Assembly: GCF_005870025.1 (NCBI RefSeq)
Contig: NZ_VATA01000009.1
Coordinates: 103,358 to 167,357, forward strand
Length of the DNA: 64,000 nucleotides
Reading direction: 5' to 3'
DNA from: Poseidonocella sp. HB161398
Lineage (GTDB): Bacteria > Pseudomonadota > Alphaproteobacteria > Rhodobacterales > Rhodobacteraceae
Shown here piece after piece: positions 8,990 through 17,659 of the stretch (its first letter is position 1; every line of letters starts with the position of its first letter). The translations under genes were made by a program, and so were the position numbers. The notes beneath the pieces are model-generated. The model did not search any database and had not been told where the DNA came from. It saw only the letters and a list, made by a program, of their open reading frames with translations.

Positions 8990-9020
8990 ATCGCGGGCTC
9001 CGCGTCGTTGCCCGGCCGGA

Positions 9021-9488
9021 TCAGCGGCGCAGGGGCCGGCGCATGGTGATCGAGGTCGGCCGGTCATAGCCCGGATGCGCCGTCTCGCCGGTCTTGGCGA
9101 AGCCCATCCGCGCGAAAGCGGCGTGGTTCTCGACAAGCTCGATGCGCACCTGCAGTTCCAGCCAGCCGAGCCCCGCCGCCCTGGCGCGCTCTGCCGCGAG
9201 TTCCACCAGCTGCCGGGCGAGGCCCTTGCCGCGGGCGCTCTCGGCCACGGCGAGCTTGCCGATATAGAGCGCGTCGGGCTTCGGCGTCAGCACCGCGCAG
9301 GCCTCGATCGGATCGCCGGACACCCAGAGCTCGGCCGTGGCGCAGCTGTCGCGCAGGGCCGTCTCGGTCAGCCGCAGCATCGAGGAGGGCGGGTCGATCC
9401 GCGCCTCCATATAGGCGAAGCTCGTCCGGATCAGCGCCAGCATGGCCGGAATCTCGGGGCTGGCGGCATCGAGGCGGCGGAGGGTCAT
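9021..9488 (-). CDS. GNAT family N-acetyltransferase
   Basis: A 155-residue GNAT-fold acetyltransferase. The LYIGKLAVAESARGKGLARQLVELA stretch holds the acetyl-CoA pyrophosphate-binding motif (R-G-K-G-L-A). The C-terminal VRIELVENHAAFARMGF strand-helix is typical of the fold. The ATG at 9488 has an AAGGAG site 8 bases upstream. The acceptor is unknown. The gene is a single minus-strand unit facing the end of the transporter operon and diverging from the Crp-type regulator of the sulfide locus. Confidence 0.85.
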   Translation of the reverse strand: MTLRRLDAASPEIPAMLALIRTSFAYMEARIDPPSSMLRLTETALRDSCATAELWVSGDPIEACAVLTPKPDALYIGKLAVAESARGKGLARQLVELAAERARAAGLGWLELQVRIELVENHAAFARMGFAKTGETAHPGYDRPTSITMRRPLRR

Positions 9489-9587
9489 GGCGCAGCTCCT
9501 TGGTCGGCCGGGACCGGGCCGGGCTTCCCGCCCGGCGCGGGATGTCGTAGCAGAGAGGCGATCGCGCGCAACGGGAAAGGGGCCGCC

Positions 9588-10241
9588 ATGGGCTGGAGCG
9601 GGAATTTCGGGGCGCTGGCCGCCCTGCCGCAGGAGATCCGCGACGAGCTGGAGCGGCGCAGCACCGTGATGGACATCCCCGAGGGTACCACGATCTTCGC
9701 GCCCGGCATGCAGGCGGACAACCTCCTCCTGCTGCTTTCGGGCACGGTGCGGGTGCAGCAGGTCTCGGAATCGGGGCGGGAGATCGTGCTCTACCGGGTC
9801 GAGGCCGGGGAAAGCTGCGTGATGACCACCGCCTGCCTGATCGCCCATGAGGACTATGCCGCCGAGGGCATCACCGAGACGCCCTGCCGCGCGGTGGCGA
9901 TCCCGCGCCAGGTCTTCGACGACCTGGCCGCGAAATCCGACGCGTTCCGGCAATTCGTCTTCACGTCCTATGCGCGGCGGATCACCGACCTTTTCGGCGT
10001 GATCGAGGCGCTGGCCTTCCAGCGGGTCGACATCCGCCTGGCGCAGCGGCTGCTGAAGCTCGCCGGGCCCGGCGGCCTGCTGGAGACCACGCACCAGAAG
10101 CTCGCCACCGAACTGGGCACCGCCCGCGAAGTGGTCAGCCGCCAGCTGCGCGAATTCCAGCGCCGCGGCTGGATCGAGCAGGCACGGGGCAGCGTCCAGC
10201 TGACCGACCGGGCGGCGCTGGAGGCGCTCTCGCAAGAGTGA
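9588..10241 (+). CDS. Crp/Fnr family transcriptional regulator
   Basis: A 217-residue regulator with an N-terminal cyclic-nucleotide-binding-like beta barrel (about residues 20-130, with SGTVRVQQVSESGREIVLYRVEAGESCVMTTACL). The C-terminal winged helix contains TTHQKLATELGTAREVVSRQLREFQRRGWI as recognition region. It lacks the N-terminal cysteine cluster of Fnr; a Cys in the ESCVMTTACL segment could be redox-active, but that is speculation. It lies 109 bases upstream of the sulfide oxidation genes on the same strand and is a natural candidate to control them. The ATG at 9588 follows a GAAAGG site. Confidence 0.85.
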   Translation: MGWSGNFGALAALPQEIRDELERRSTVMDIPEGTTIFAPGMQADNLLLLLSGTVRVQQVSESGREIVLYRVEAGESCVMTTACLIAHEDYAAEGITETPCRAVAIPRQVFDDLAAKSDAFRQFVFTSYARRITDLFGVIEALAFQRVDIRLAQRLLKLAGPGGLLETTHQKLATELGTAREVVSRQLREFQRRGWIEQARGSVQLTDRAALEALSQE

Positions 10242-10282
10242 CGGCACGGGCGGGAAATAATCTCCTTTTCTGATCTGTCTCG

Positions 10283-10312
10283 GTGACAAACTCACAGACG
10301 GCGGAATATTCT
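10283..10312 (+). promoter_or_regulatory. Candidate promoter of the sulfide oxidation operon
   Basis: GTGACA at 10283-10288 and TATTCT at 10307-10312 are spaced by 18 bases, and the DUF2892 start codon lies 39 bases further on. The -10 box overlaps a perfect 8-base palindrome, GAATATTC at 10304-10311, which could be (half of) an operator. Sulfide-responsive ArsR-type repressors (BigR/SqrR) are known to bind ATTC/GAAT inverted repeats, but here the halves abut with no spacer, so the identity of the regulator is not settled. Confidence 0.45.
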
Positions 10313-10350
10313 TCGCGGTATCAGGGGGCCAACAGGAACTGGAGTCCGAG

Positions 10351-10548
10351 ATGACTGCGAATATCGGAAATGTCGACCGCATCCTTCGACTGGCATTGGG
10401 TGCAATTCTCGTGCTGTTCGGCGCGCTGGGGCTAACCGGCGGTCTGCAGATCGCCTCCGTCCTCGCCGGCATCGTGCTTCTGGCGACGGCGGGGATGCGG
10501 TTCTGCCCGCTCTACCGGCTTCTGGGGGTGTCGACATGCAGGATCTGA
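10351..10548 (+). CDS. DUF2892 small membrane protein
   Basis: A 65-residue protein with two membrane spans (about residues 11-27 and 31-47) and the conserved tail GMRFCPLYRLLGVSTC, typical of DUF2892 (the YgaP-type membrane domain). Proteins of this family commonly accompany rhodanese and sulfide-handling enzymes, and this copy opens the sulfide oxidation operon. The two cysteines near the C-terminus match the family pattern. It may help pass sulfane sulfur at the membrane, but its function is not established. The gene ends 32 bases before the preferred start of the dioxygenase gene. Confidence 0.85.
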   Translation: MTANIGNVDRILRLALGAILVLFGALGLTGGLQIASVLAGIVLLATAGMRFCPLYRLLGVSTCRI

Positions 10549-10580
10549 CCCCGATCGCCCCGACCCGCGAGGAGAGAACA

Positions 10581-11465
10581 ATGACCGCCTATCCCGTCAA
10601 CATGTCCGTCAGGCCCGAGGTGCGGACCTTCTTCGACAAGGCCACCTGGACTTTCACCCATGTCGTCAAGGATCCGGCATCGAATGCCTGCGCCGTGGTC
10701 GATTCCGTGATGGATATCGACTATGCGGCCGGCCGGATCACCTATGACAATGCCGACGAGGTCATCGCCTATATCAAGGAGAACGGCCTGAAGCTGGAAT
10801 GGCTCCTCGAGACCCATGTCCATGCCGACCACCTGTCGGCCGCGCCCTATATCCAGCGCGAGCTGGGCGGCAAGATCGGCATCGGCGAGAAGATCACCGT
10901 CGTGCAGGACACGTTCGGCAAGATCTTCAACGAAGGCACCGAGTTCCAGCGCGACGGCAGCCAGTTCGACGCCCTCTTCAAGGACGGCGACACGTTCATG
11001 ATCGGCACGATGCAGGGCTTTGCCATGCACACGCCGGGCCATACGCCGGCCTGCATGACCCATGTGATCGGCGACGCGGCCTTTGTCGGCGACACGCTCT
11101 TCATGCCCGATGGCGGCTCGGCGCGGGCGGATTTCCCCGGCGGCGATGCCGGCACGCTCTACGACTCGATCCAGAAGGTGCTGAGCCTGCCGGACGAGAT
11201 GCGCATCTTCATGTGCCATGACTACGGCCCGAACGGCCGGGACATCGCGTTCCTGACCTCGGTCGGCGACGAGAAGGCGCACAACATCCATGTCGGCCAG
11301 GGCAGGACCCGCGAGGACTTCATCAAGTTCCGCACCGAGCGCGACGCCCAGCTCGACATGCCGCGGCTGATCCTGCCCTCGCTGCAGGTCAACATGCGCG
11401 CGGGCGAGATCCCGACCGACAAGGACGGCCGCCCGATGCTGAAGCTGCCGATCAACCAGCTCTGA
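10581..11465 (+). CDS. MBL-fold persulfide dioxygenase-like hydrolase
   Basis: A 294-residue metallo-beta-lactamase-fold protein. The THVHADH motif (His79, His81, Asp83, His84), the HTPGHTP loop and GDTLFMPDGGSARADFPGGDA match the ETHE1/Blh persulfide dioxygenase group, which oxidises glutathione persulfide to sulfite using one iron. The ATG at 10581 is chosen because GAGGAG precedes it; a further in-frame ATG lies at 10536 and would overlap the DUF2892 gene. It lies between DUF2892 and a fused sulfide:quinone oxidoreductase, which would supply its sulfane sulfur substrate. Confidence 0.85.
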   Translation: MTAYPVNMSVRPEVRTFFDKATWTFTHVVKDPASNACAVVDSVMDIDYAAGRITYDNADEVIAYIKENGLKLEWLLETHVHADHLSAAPYIQRELGGKIGIGEKITVVQDTFGKIFNEGTEFQRDGSQFDALFKDGDTFMIGTMQGFAMHTPGHTPACMTHVIGDAAFVGDTLFMPDGGSARADFPGGDAGTLYDSIQKVLSLPDEMRIFMCHDYGPNGRDIAFLTSVGDEKAHNIHVGQGRTREDFIKFRTERDAQLDMPRLILPSLQVNMRAGEIPTDKDGRPMLKLPINQL

Positions 11466-11544
11466 TCCGGCCAGGCGGAGGGCCGGACCACAACGGCCCC
11501 CGCCCGAGCTGCCCCCCGACTGGCTCCACGAGGATACGCATTCC

Positions 11545-13218
11545 ATGGACATCCGCACCATCACGCCGGACTTCTCGGCGTCGCCGCAGATCCAGCCCTC
11601 CGATCTGGAGGAGATCGCGCGGCTGGGCTTCCGCTCTGTCATCTGCAACCGCCCCGACGGCGAAAGCGCCGATGCCCCGGCCTTCGCCGAGATCGCCGCC
11701 GCCGCCGAGGCGGCCGGGCTGGAGATCGTCCACCAGCCGGTGGTCTCCGGCAAGGTGGAGGATGCCGACGCCGCCGAATTCGGCCGCGTCCTGTCGCGGC
11801 TGCCGAAGCCCGCGCTCGGCTATTGCCGCACCGGCACGCGCAGCACGATCCTGTGGTCGCTGAGCCAGGCCGGCAGCAGGCCCCTGCCCGAGATCCTCGA
11901 GCGCACCAAGGCGGCAGGCTACGACATGGCGGGGGTCGTGCGGCGCATCGCCAATGGCGGCCGGACGCCGACCGACACGGGCGACGCCTCCTACGAGGTG
12001 GTGATTGTCGGCGCGGGGGCTGCGGGCATCTCGGTCGCCGCCTCGCTGAAATCGCGGATGCCCGGGCTGCAGATCGCGATCATCGACCCGGCGGATATCC
12101 ACTACTACCAGCCCGGCTGGACCCTGGTCGGCGGCGGCGTCTTCGAGCCGGCGGACACGGCGCGCACCATGGGCAGCCTGATCCCCAAGGGCGTCACCTG
12201 GATCAAGTCCTTCGTCGCCGCCTTCGAACCGGACGACAATGCCGTGATCCTCGATGGCTGCCGGGTGGTGAAGTACAAGCGGCTGATCGTCTGCCCGGGG
12301 CTGAAGCTCGACTGGCAGAAGGTCGAGGGCCTGGTCGAGACGCTGGGCAAGAACGGCGTCACCTCGAACTACCGCTACGACCTGGCGCCCTATACCTGGG
12401 AGCTGGTGCAGGGGCTCAAGTCGGGCCGCGCGCTCTTCACCCAGCCGCCGATGCCGATCAAATGCGCCGGCGCGCCGCAGAAGGCGATGTACCTCTCCGC
12501 CGATCACTGGTTCCGCACGGGCGTGCTGAAGGATATCGACGTCCAGTTCATGAATGCCGGCGGCGTGCTCTTCGGCGTGAAGGACTATGTCCCCGCGCTG
12601 ATGGACTACGTGGAGAAATACGGCGCCACGCTGAACTTCTTCCACACGCTGATCCGCGTCGACGGACCGGGCAGGACCGCGACCTTCAAGGTGGCGAAGC
12701 CCGACACCGCGCCGGCCGAGGTGACGGTGGCGTTCGACATGATGCATGTCTGCCCGCCGCAATCGGCGCCGGATTTCATCAAGGTCTCGCCCCTGGCGGA
12801 CGCCGCGGGCTGGGTCGATGTCGACCAGATCACGCTGCGCCACAGGACCTATGACAATGTCTGGTCGCTGGGCGACGTGATGAACGCGCCCAATGCCAAG
12901 ACCGCCGCGGCCGCGCGCAAGCAGGCGCCGGTGGTGGCGGCGAATGTCGTCGCCGATATCCGCGGCGGCGCGCCGACCGGCGGCTATGACGGCTACGGCT
13001 CCTGCCCGCTGACGGTGGAGCGCGGCAAGATCGTGCTGGCCGAATTCGGCTATGGCGGGACGCTGAAGCCCAGCTTTCCGAAATGGCTGGTCGACGGCAC
13101 CAGGCCCACCCGCGCCGCCTGGTGGCTGAAGGAACGCGCGCTGCCGCCGATCTACTGGAAGGCGATGCTGCGCGGCAAGGAATGGATGGCGAAGCCGGAA
13201 CCGGTCAGCGCCGAATGA
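11545..13218 (+). CDS. Fused DUF442 phosphatase-like / sulfide:quinone oxidoreductase
   Basis: A 557-residue two-domain protein. Residues 1-110 are a TIGR01244/DUF442 domain with a tyrosine-phosphatase-like loop CRTGTRS (Cys94), proposed in this family to carry sulfur. Residues 150-557 are an FAD-dependent sulfide:quinone oxidoreductase with the VVIVGAGAAG dinucleotide motif (from 152). Two cysteines, in KCAGAPQKAMYL (Cys307) and YGSCPLTV (Cys487), match the catalytic pair of the mitochondrial-type (type II) enzyme. It would oxidise sulfide at the membrane, pass electrons to quinone and hand sulfane sulfur to the fused domain or the dioxygenase. Such fusions are known in related bacteria. Confidence 0.88.
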   Translation: MDIRTITPDFSASPQIQPSDLEEIARLGFRSVICNRPDGESADAPAFAEIAAAAEAAGLEIVHQPVVSGKVEDADAAEFGRVLSRLPKPALGYCRTGTRSTILWSLSQAGSRPLPEILERTKAAGYDMAGVVRRIANGGRTPTDTGDASYEVVIVGAGAAGISVAASLKSRMPGLQIAIIDPADIHYYQPGWTLVGGGVFEPADTARTMGSLIPKGVTWIKSFVAAFEPDDNAVILDGCRVVKYKRLIVCPGLKLDWQKVEGLVETLGKNGVTSNYRYDLAPYTWELVQGLKSGRALFTQPPMPIKCAGAPQKAMYLSADHWFRTGVLKDIDVQFMNAGGVLFGVKDYVPALMDYVEKYGATLNFFHTLIRVDGPGRTATFKVAKPDTAPAEVTVAFDMMHVCPPQSAPDFIKVSPLADAAGWVDVDQITLRHRTYDNVWSLGDVMNAPNAKTAAAARKQAPVVAANVVADIRGGAPTGGYDGYGSCPLTVERGKIVLAEFGYGGTLKPSFPKWLVDGTRPTRAAWWLKERALPPIYWKAMLRGKEWMAKPEPVSAE

Positions 13219-13315
13219 CAGACATGCGGAAGGCGGCGCCCGCCTTCCGTCCGATCCCGCGCCGCCCCGGGCCCGACCCGGGGCCTCCGCGTTCTCCGAT
13301 GAAGGACACCGACCC

Positions 13316-15055
13316 GTGCGCCCCGATCTCAAACGCTTCTTCCCGATCCTCGACTGGGGCCGCCGCTATACGGGCGAGACCCTGACCAACGACCTCGTCG
13401 CCGCGGTGATCGTCACGATCATGCTGATCCCGCAATCGCTGGCCTATTCGCTGCTCGCCGGCCTGCCGCCCGAGATCGGCCTCTATGCCTCGGTGGCGCC
13501 CCTGGTCCTCTATGCCGTCTTCGGTACCTCGCGCGCGCTGGCCGTCGGACCGGTCGCCGTGGTCTCGCTGATGACCGGCGCCGCGATCGGCCGGCTCGGC
13601 ATCACCGAACCGGCGGCGATGATCGGCGCGGCGGTCACCATGGCCTTCCTCTCCGGCGCGATCCTGCTGGCGCTCGGCGTCTTCCGGCTGGGCTTCCTGG
13701 CGAATTTCCTCAGCCATCCGGTGATCGCGGGCTTCATCACCGCCAGCGGCATCCTGATCGCCGTCAGCCAGTTGAAGCACATCCTGGGCGTCAGCGCCGG
13801 CGGCGACACGCTGCCCGATCAGCTCGAGGCGCTGTGGCACGCGCTGCCCCAGACCAATCTCTGGACGCTTGCCATCGGGCTCCTGGCGCTCGGCTTCCTC
13901 TTCTGGGGCCGCACGGGGCTGAAGCCGCTGCTGCAGAAGGCCGGGCTGCGTCCCAAGATGGCCGGGATCGCCGCCAAGGCCGGCCCGGTCGCCGCGGTGA
14001 TCGCCACCACGGCGGCGGTCGCGGCGCTCAGGCTCGACGAGGCGGGCGTGCCGATCGTCGGCGACATCCCCCGCGGCTTCCCCGGCCTGGCGCTGCCGGG
14101 CTTCGATCTCGGCCAATGGGCGCAGATGGCGGTGCCGGCGCTGATGCTCTCGATCATCGGCTTCGTCGAATCCGTCTCGGTGGCGCAGACCTTCGCCGCC
14201 CGTCGCCGCCAGCGGATCGACCCGGACCAGGAGCTGGTCGCGCTCGGCATGTCGAATTTCGGCTCCTCGCTCTCGGGCGGTCTGCCGGTGACCGGGGGCT
14301 TCTCGCGCTCGGTGGTGAATTTCGACGCCGGCGCCGAGACGCCCGCGGCCGGGGCCTTCACCGCGGTCGGCATCGGCCTGGCCGTGATGTTCCTGACGCC
14401 GCTGCTCTATTTCCTGCCCAAGGCGACGCTGGCGGCGACGATCATCGTCGCGGTGCTGAGCCTGGTGGATTTCTCCATCCTGAAGAAGACCTGGTCCTAC
14501 AGCCGCGCCGATTTCGCCTCGGTGCTGGCGACGATCCTGGTGACGCTGGGCCTCGGGGTCGAGGCCGGGGTCTCCGCCGGGGTGGGGCTGTCGATCGCGC
14601 TGCATCTCTTCAAGACCGCGCGGCCGCATGTGGCCGAGGTCGGATGCGTGCCGGGGACCGAGCATTTCCGCAACATCCGCCGCCACGAAGTGGCGACCGA
14701 GCCGTCCATCGTGACGATCCGCGTCGACGAGAGCCTCTACTTCGCCAATGCGCGCTTCCTCGAGGACTATGTCTACGACCGCGTGGTGAAGGACAAGGCG
14801 ATCCGCCATGTCGTGCTGATGTGCCCGGCGGTGAACGACATCGACATGTCGGCGCTGGAAAGCCTGGAGGCGATCAATCACCGCCTCCACGAGATGGGCA
14901 TCACGCTCCACATGAGCGAGGTGAAGGGCCCGGTGATGGACCGGCTGCAGAAGAGCCACTTCCTCGAAGAGCTCACTGGCAAGGTCTACCTGTCGCAATT
15001 CGCGGCGATGCGGGACCTTCTGCCGAAGCCTGATCGCGCTGCCGCGGCGGAATAG
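13316..15055 (+). CDS. SulP family anion transporter with STAS domain
   Basis: A 579-residue inner-membrane transporter. The N-terminal block LVAAVIVTIMLIPQSLAYSLLAGLPPEIGLYAS is the SulP signature. About eleven to twelve membrane spans follow to residue 430, and the C-terminal 120 residues form a cytosolic STAS domain (VTIRVDESLYFANARFLEDYV, LMCPAVNDIDMSALESL). It starts with GTG at 13316, preceded by GAAGGA; the nearest ATG is out of frame. SulP proteins move sulfate or other oxyanions or bicarbonate. As the last gene of the sulfide operon it may handle the sulfite or sulfate produced. Confidence 0.9.
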   Translation: MRPDLKRFFPILDWGRRYTGETLTNDLVAAVIVTIMLIPQSLAYSLLAGLPPEIGLYASVAPLVLYAVFGTSRALAVGPVAVVSLMTGAAIGRLGITEPAAMIGAAVTMAFLSGAILLALGVFRLGFLANFLSHPVIAGFITASGILIAVSQLKHILGVSAGGDTLPDQLEALWHALPQTNLWTLAIGLLALGFLFWGRTGLKPLLQKAGLRPKMAGIAAKAGPVAAVIATTAAVAALRLDEAGVPIVGDIPRGFPGLALPGFDLGQWAQMAVPALMLSIIGFVESVSVAQTFAARRRQRIDPDQELVALGMSNFGSSLSGGLPVTGGFSRSVVNFDAGAETPAAGAFTAVGIGLAVMFLTPLLYFLPKATLAATIIVAVLSLVDFSILKKTWSYSRADFASVLATILVTLGLGVEAGVSAGVGLSIALHLFKTARPHVAEVGCVPGTEHFRNIRRHEVATEPSIVTIRVDESLYFANARFLEDYVYDRVVKDKAIRHVVLMCPAVNDIDMSALESLEAINHRLHEMGITLHMSEVKGPVMDRLQKSHFLEELTGKVYLSQFAAMRDLLPKPDRAAAAE

Positions 15056-15056
15056 A

Positions 15057-15449
15057 TCAGGGAATGACGTTCCCGATCCAGTTGCCATGCGCCCAGCCGA
15101 GCCCCCGTCCGGTAATCTGCCGGCGGGGGCCGACCCGATCGCAGGCATCGGCCTGGTCCAACTGTCCGTCGGGCACGAGGATCGCGTACCAGCCGTCCTC
15201 GCGGCCGAAGATCGTCACCTGGTCGCCGTTATGCAGCTCGCCGATCTTGGCATAGCCCGAGCCGGGACCGCTGCGCACGGCGAGGAAGCCGTCGCCTCCG
15301 GCTTTCAGCCCCATCACCGTGCCGACGCTGCAATTGGCGGCCTCGCCATCGCTTTGATATTCGTAGATCGGCACGTCTAGCGCCGCGGCGGGGAGGGGCA
15401 GGAGGAGCGCGCAGAACAGCGCTGCGCCGGGGCGGAATGTGCGGGTCAT
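15057..15449 (-). CDS. Exported SH3-domain protein
   Basis: A 130-residue protein with a signal peptide (FRPGAALFCALLLPLPAAA) and a bacterial SH3 domain recognisable in FLAVRSGPGSGYAKIGELHNGDQVTIFG followed by DGWYAILV. Such periplasmic SH3 domains often bind peptidoglycan or partner proteins. The ATG at 15449 has an AGGAAAG site; an upstream frame to 15509 is less likely since it would precede the signal peptide. Its stop lies one base from the stop of the convergent SulP gene, with no room for a terminator. Function unknown. Confidence 0.75.
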   Translation of the reverse strand: MTRTFRPGAALFCALLLPLPAAALDVPIYEYQSDGEAANCSVGTVMGLKAGGDGFLAVRSGPGSGYAKIGELHNGDQVTIFGREDGWYAILVPDGQLDQADACDRVGPRRQITGRGLGWAHGNWIGNVIP

Positions 15450-15519
15450 GGCAAATGGCTTTCCTGAAAGTTGCCGGGAAAGCCTGCCATGGCGCCGGGA
15501 TTCGGGCAATGACGCGGGG

Positions 15520-16113
15520 TCAGGTGCGCGGGGTACGGGCCGCCTGGTAGGCCGGGCGCGCGGCCATCCGCTCCAGATAGGCGTCGAAGACCGGGATGCG
15601 CGGCATGATCTTCGAGGCCTTCGCCCATTCGGCGCAATGGGTGGCGAGGATGTCGGGCAGGCTCAGGTCGTCGCCGCAGAGGAAGGGCGACTTCTCCAGC
15701 CGGCGGCAGAGATGGCGGGCGGCGCGCTCGTATTCCCAGCCGAGCGTCGGCTTGAGATTGGCGACGCGCTTCTCCTCGGGCAGCACGAAGCTGTGCTTGG
15801 CCGAGGACCACAGCACGGCGTCCATCTCGTCGATGATGTAGAAGGTCAGCGCGTCCTGCCGGGCCCGCGCGATCGAGCCGGCCGGCGCGGTGAAGGCGTT
15901 GTGCCGGTCCGCGAGGAAAGTCATGATCGCCACGGAATCGGTGAGGATATCGCCGTCGACCCGCAGCGCCGGGACCTTGCCCAGCGGGTTGAGCGCGATG
16001 ATCCCCTCGCTGCGCGGCGTCTCCTCGATGAAGCGGTAGGGCGCGCCCAGTTCCTCGAGCAGCCACAGAACCCGGAAGGTCCGGGTCTTGGGCGAACCGA
16101 TCACCTCGTACAT
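15520..16113 (-). CDS. Glutathione S-transferase family protein
   Basis: A 197-residue cytosolic GST. The thioredoxin-like N-terminal domain begins MYEVIGSPKTRTFRVLWLLEELG and contains the cis-proline region NPLGKVPAL and the glutathione-contacting DSVAIMTFLAD. The C-terminal helical domain carries the SLPDILATH capping box. The substrate cannot be told from sequence. Its ATG overlaps the stop of holA (TGATG on the minus strand), so it is probably the last gene of the leuS-lptE-holA-GST operon. Confidence 0.88.
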   Translation of the reverse strand: MYEVIGSPKTRTFRVLWLLEELGAPYRFIEETPRSEGIIALNPLGKVPALRVDGDILTDSVAIMTFLADRHNAFTAPAGSIARARQDALTFYIIDEMDAVLWSSAKHSFVLPEEKRVANLKPTLGWEYERAARHLCRRLEKSPFLCGDDLSLPDILATHCAEWAKASKIMPRIPVFDAYLERMAARPAYQAARTPRT

Positions 16114-17132
16114 CAGCGCCTCCCCATCATCGCGAGTCGGATCAGTGCCCGCTCCATCACCGCCATTGGGGGGGCGGTGGCGGCGGAACGCAAGGACAGA
16201 TCGGTATCAATCAGAACGGTCAGCGCCTGCTCCAGCCGCCGCAGGCCCCAGCCCTGGGCCTGGCGGGCCATGCGGTCGCGGCGCGGGCCGAAGACCGGCG
16301 GCTTGACCCGCGACAGGCCGGACTGGACGCCGCCGGGATCGGCGGCCGCGGCATGCAGCGTGCGGAAATGGCGGGTGGCGCCGATGGCGATGGCGACGGG
16401 CTGGATGCCCTGGGTCTCCAGCCGCCGCAGGAGCGGGCCGATGTCCTGGACGCGGGCCTCGGCGACGACATGCAGCAGGTCGTCGAGATCGGCCTCCTGG
16501 GTCAGCGGCGCCATGTCGGCGATTTCCTGCGGCGTGACCGGCGTCGCGTCGCCCTGCTTGTAGAGGCCGAGCTTGGCGATGACCTGGCCGAAATCTCCGG
16601 GATCGAGTGCGCGGGACAGGCCGGAGAGCGCCTCCATCGCCTCGCGGGAGAGGTCGCGCAGACCTTCGCGGGCAAGCTGTGCCTCGATCTCGGCGCGGGA
16701 CGGCGGATCGTCGTAGACGCCAAGCGCCAGGGCGTTGGGATGCGATTCGAAGGCCTTGCGCAGCTTCGAGCGGGCATTCAGCGCGCCGGCGATGACGACC
16801 AGATAGGCGTCGCCCTGCGCATGATCGGCCAGCGCGGCGGCGATCGGCGCCTGCAGCCCGTCGGTCGCGTCCTCGACCAGGACGACGCGCTGGCCCGAGG
16901 CGAACATCGAGCGTTCCTTCAGCGCGTCATTGGCCAGGGACGGCTCGCGCCGGAGATCGCCTGCGGCGATCCGGGTCAGGCCCAGGTCGTTTTCCTTGCC
17001 GAGCAGCGCGGCGACGATCTCGCGCCGCTTCAGCGAGACCCGCATCGGATCGGCGCCGTAGATCAGGATGCCGGCATGGGACGGGTCGGGCCGCGCGAGA
17101 TAGCCCGCGGCCTCGCGCGTGGAGAGCTTCAC
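16113..17132 (-). CDS. holA: DNA polymerase III delta subunit
   Basis: A 339-residue protein matching HolA, the delta subunit of the clamp loader that opens the beta sliding clamp. The N-terminus GILIYGADPMRVSLKRREIVAAL and the following FASGQRVVLVEDATDG and YLVVIAGALNARSKLRK are typical of the AAA+-like domain, and the C-terminal helical collar follows. It starts with GTG at 17132, overlapping the lptE stop as GTGA. The order leuS-lptE-holA is conserved in many proteobacteria, which supports both this call and the lptE call. Confidence 0.92.
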   Translation of the reverse strand: MKLSTREAAGYLARPDPSHAGILIYGADPMRVSLKRREIVAALLGKENDLGLTRIAAGDLRREPSLANDALKERSMFASGQRVVLVEDATDGLQAPIAAALADHAQGDAYLVVIAGALNARSKLRKAFESHPNALALGVYDDPPSRAEIEAQLAREGLRDLSREAMEALSGLSRALDPGDFGQVIAKLGLYKQGDATPVTPQEIADMAPLTQEADLDDLLHVVAEARVQDIGPLLRRLETQGIQPVAIAIGATRHFRTLHAAAADPGGVQSGLSRVKPPVFGPRRDRMARQAQGWGLRRLEQALTVLIDTDLSLRSAATAPPMAVMERALIRLAMMGRR

Positions 17133-17656
17133 GCCCGATCTCCGCCGGTGTCTCCGGCCGGGACGGTAAGGAACAGCCGGTCGAGGATGCCGTCGGCGAG
17201 GATCACCATCAGCCGGCGGTAGGCGTCGCGCTCGGCGGCGAGCGTGGCGACGGTGGTGCCGGTGGCCGAATAGCTGTTGAAGCTGTCATAGCTGCCGCTG
17301 GCCACGACATCGCCGTCGAGCGTCTTCAGCACGAATTGCGCCTTGCCGACGATGTTGTAGCGCCGCGTGTCCTGGTTGCGGGTGACGGCGACGCGCTCGG
17401 TCGAGGTCTCGAGCGTCACGCTGAGCTGGTAGCGCGGCCGCTCGGCCGGGCCCAGCCGGTCCTGCAGCCGCTGGCGCAGGACGAAGCCGTTCGAGGTGTC
17501 GGGCGTGTCGAAGATCACCGCGCGGTCGAGCGCCGCGCCCGAGCCGCCGGGCGCATAGACCGGGGTGAAGCCGCAGCCGGCCGCCAGGGCGGCCAGCCCG
17601 CCGAGCAGCGCGCGGCGGGTCAGGCGAAGGGCCGGGGATGCGGGGGACCGCGCCAT
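17129..17656 (-). CDS. lptE: LPS assembly lipoprotein LptE
   Basis: A 175-residue outer-membrane lipoprotein. The N-terminus LTRRALLGGLAALAAGCGFTPVYAPG carries a lipobox ending in Cys and the GFTPVYAPG motif usual in alphaproteobacterial LptE. LptE sits with the LptD barrel and guides lipopolysaccharide into the outer leaflet. The rest includes a helix and strand region ERVAVTRNQDTRRYNIVGKAQF of the family. The gene starts 3 bases after the leuS stop and overlaps holA by 4 bases, so all three are probably one transcript. Confidence 0.88.
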   Translation of the reverse strand: MARSPASPALRLTRRALLGGLAALAAGCGFTPVYAPGGSGAALDRAVIFDTPDTSNGFVLRQRLQDRLGPAERPRYQLSVTLETSTERVAVTRNQDTRRYNIVGKAQFVLKTLDGDVVASGSYDSFNSYSATGTTVATLAAERDAYRRLMVILADGILDRLFLTVPAGDTGGDRA

Positions 17657-17659
17657 GCC

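Noticed and set aside
10536..10580. Earlier ATG for the persulfide dioxygenase gene
   Set aside because: It overlaps the DUF2892 gene and lacks a good ribosome site, whereas GAGGAG precedes ATG 10581 and the family alignment begins there.
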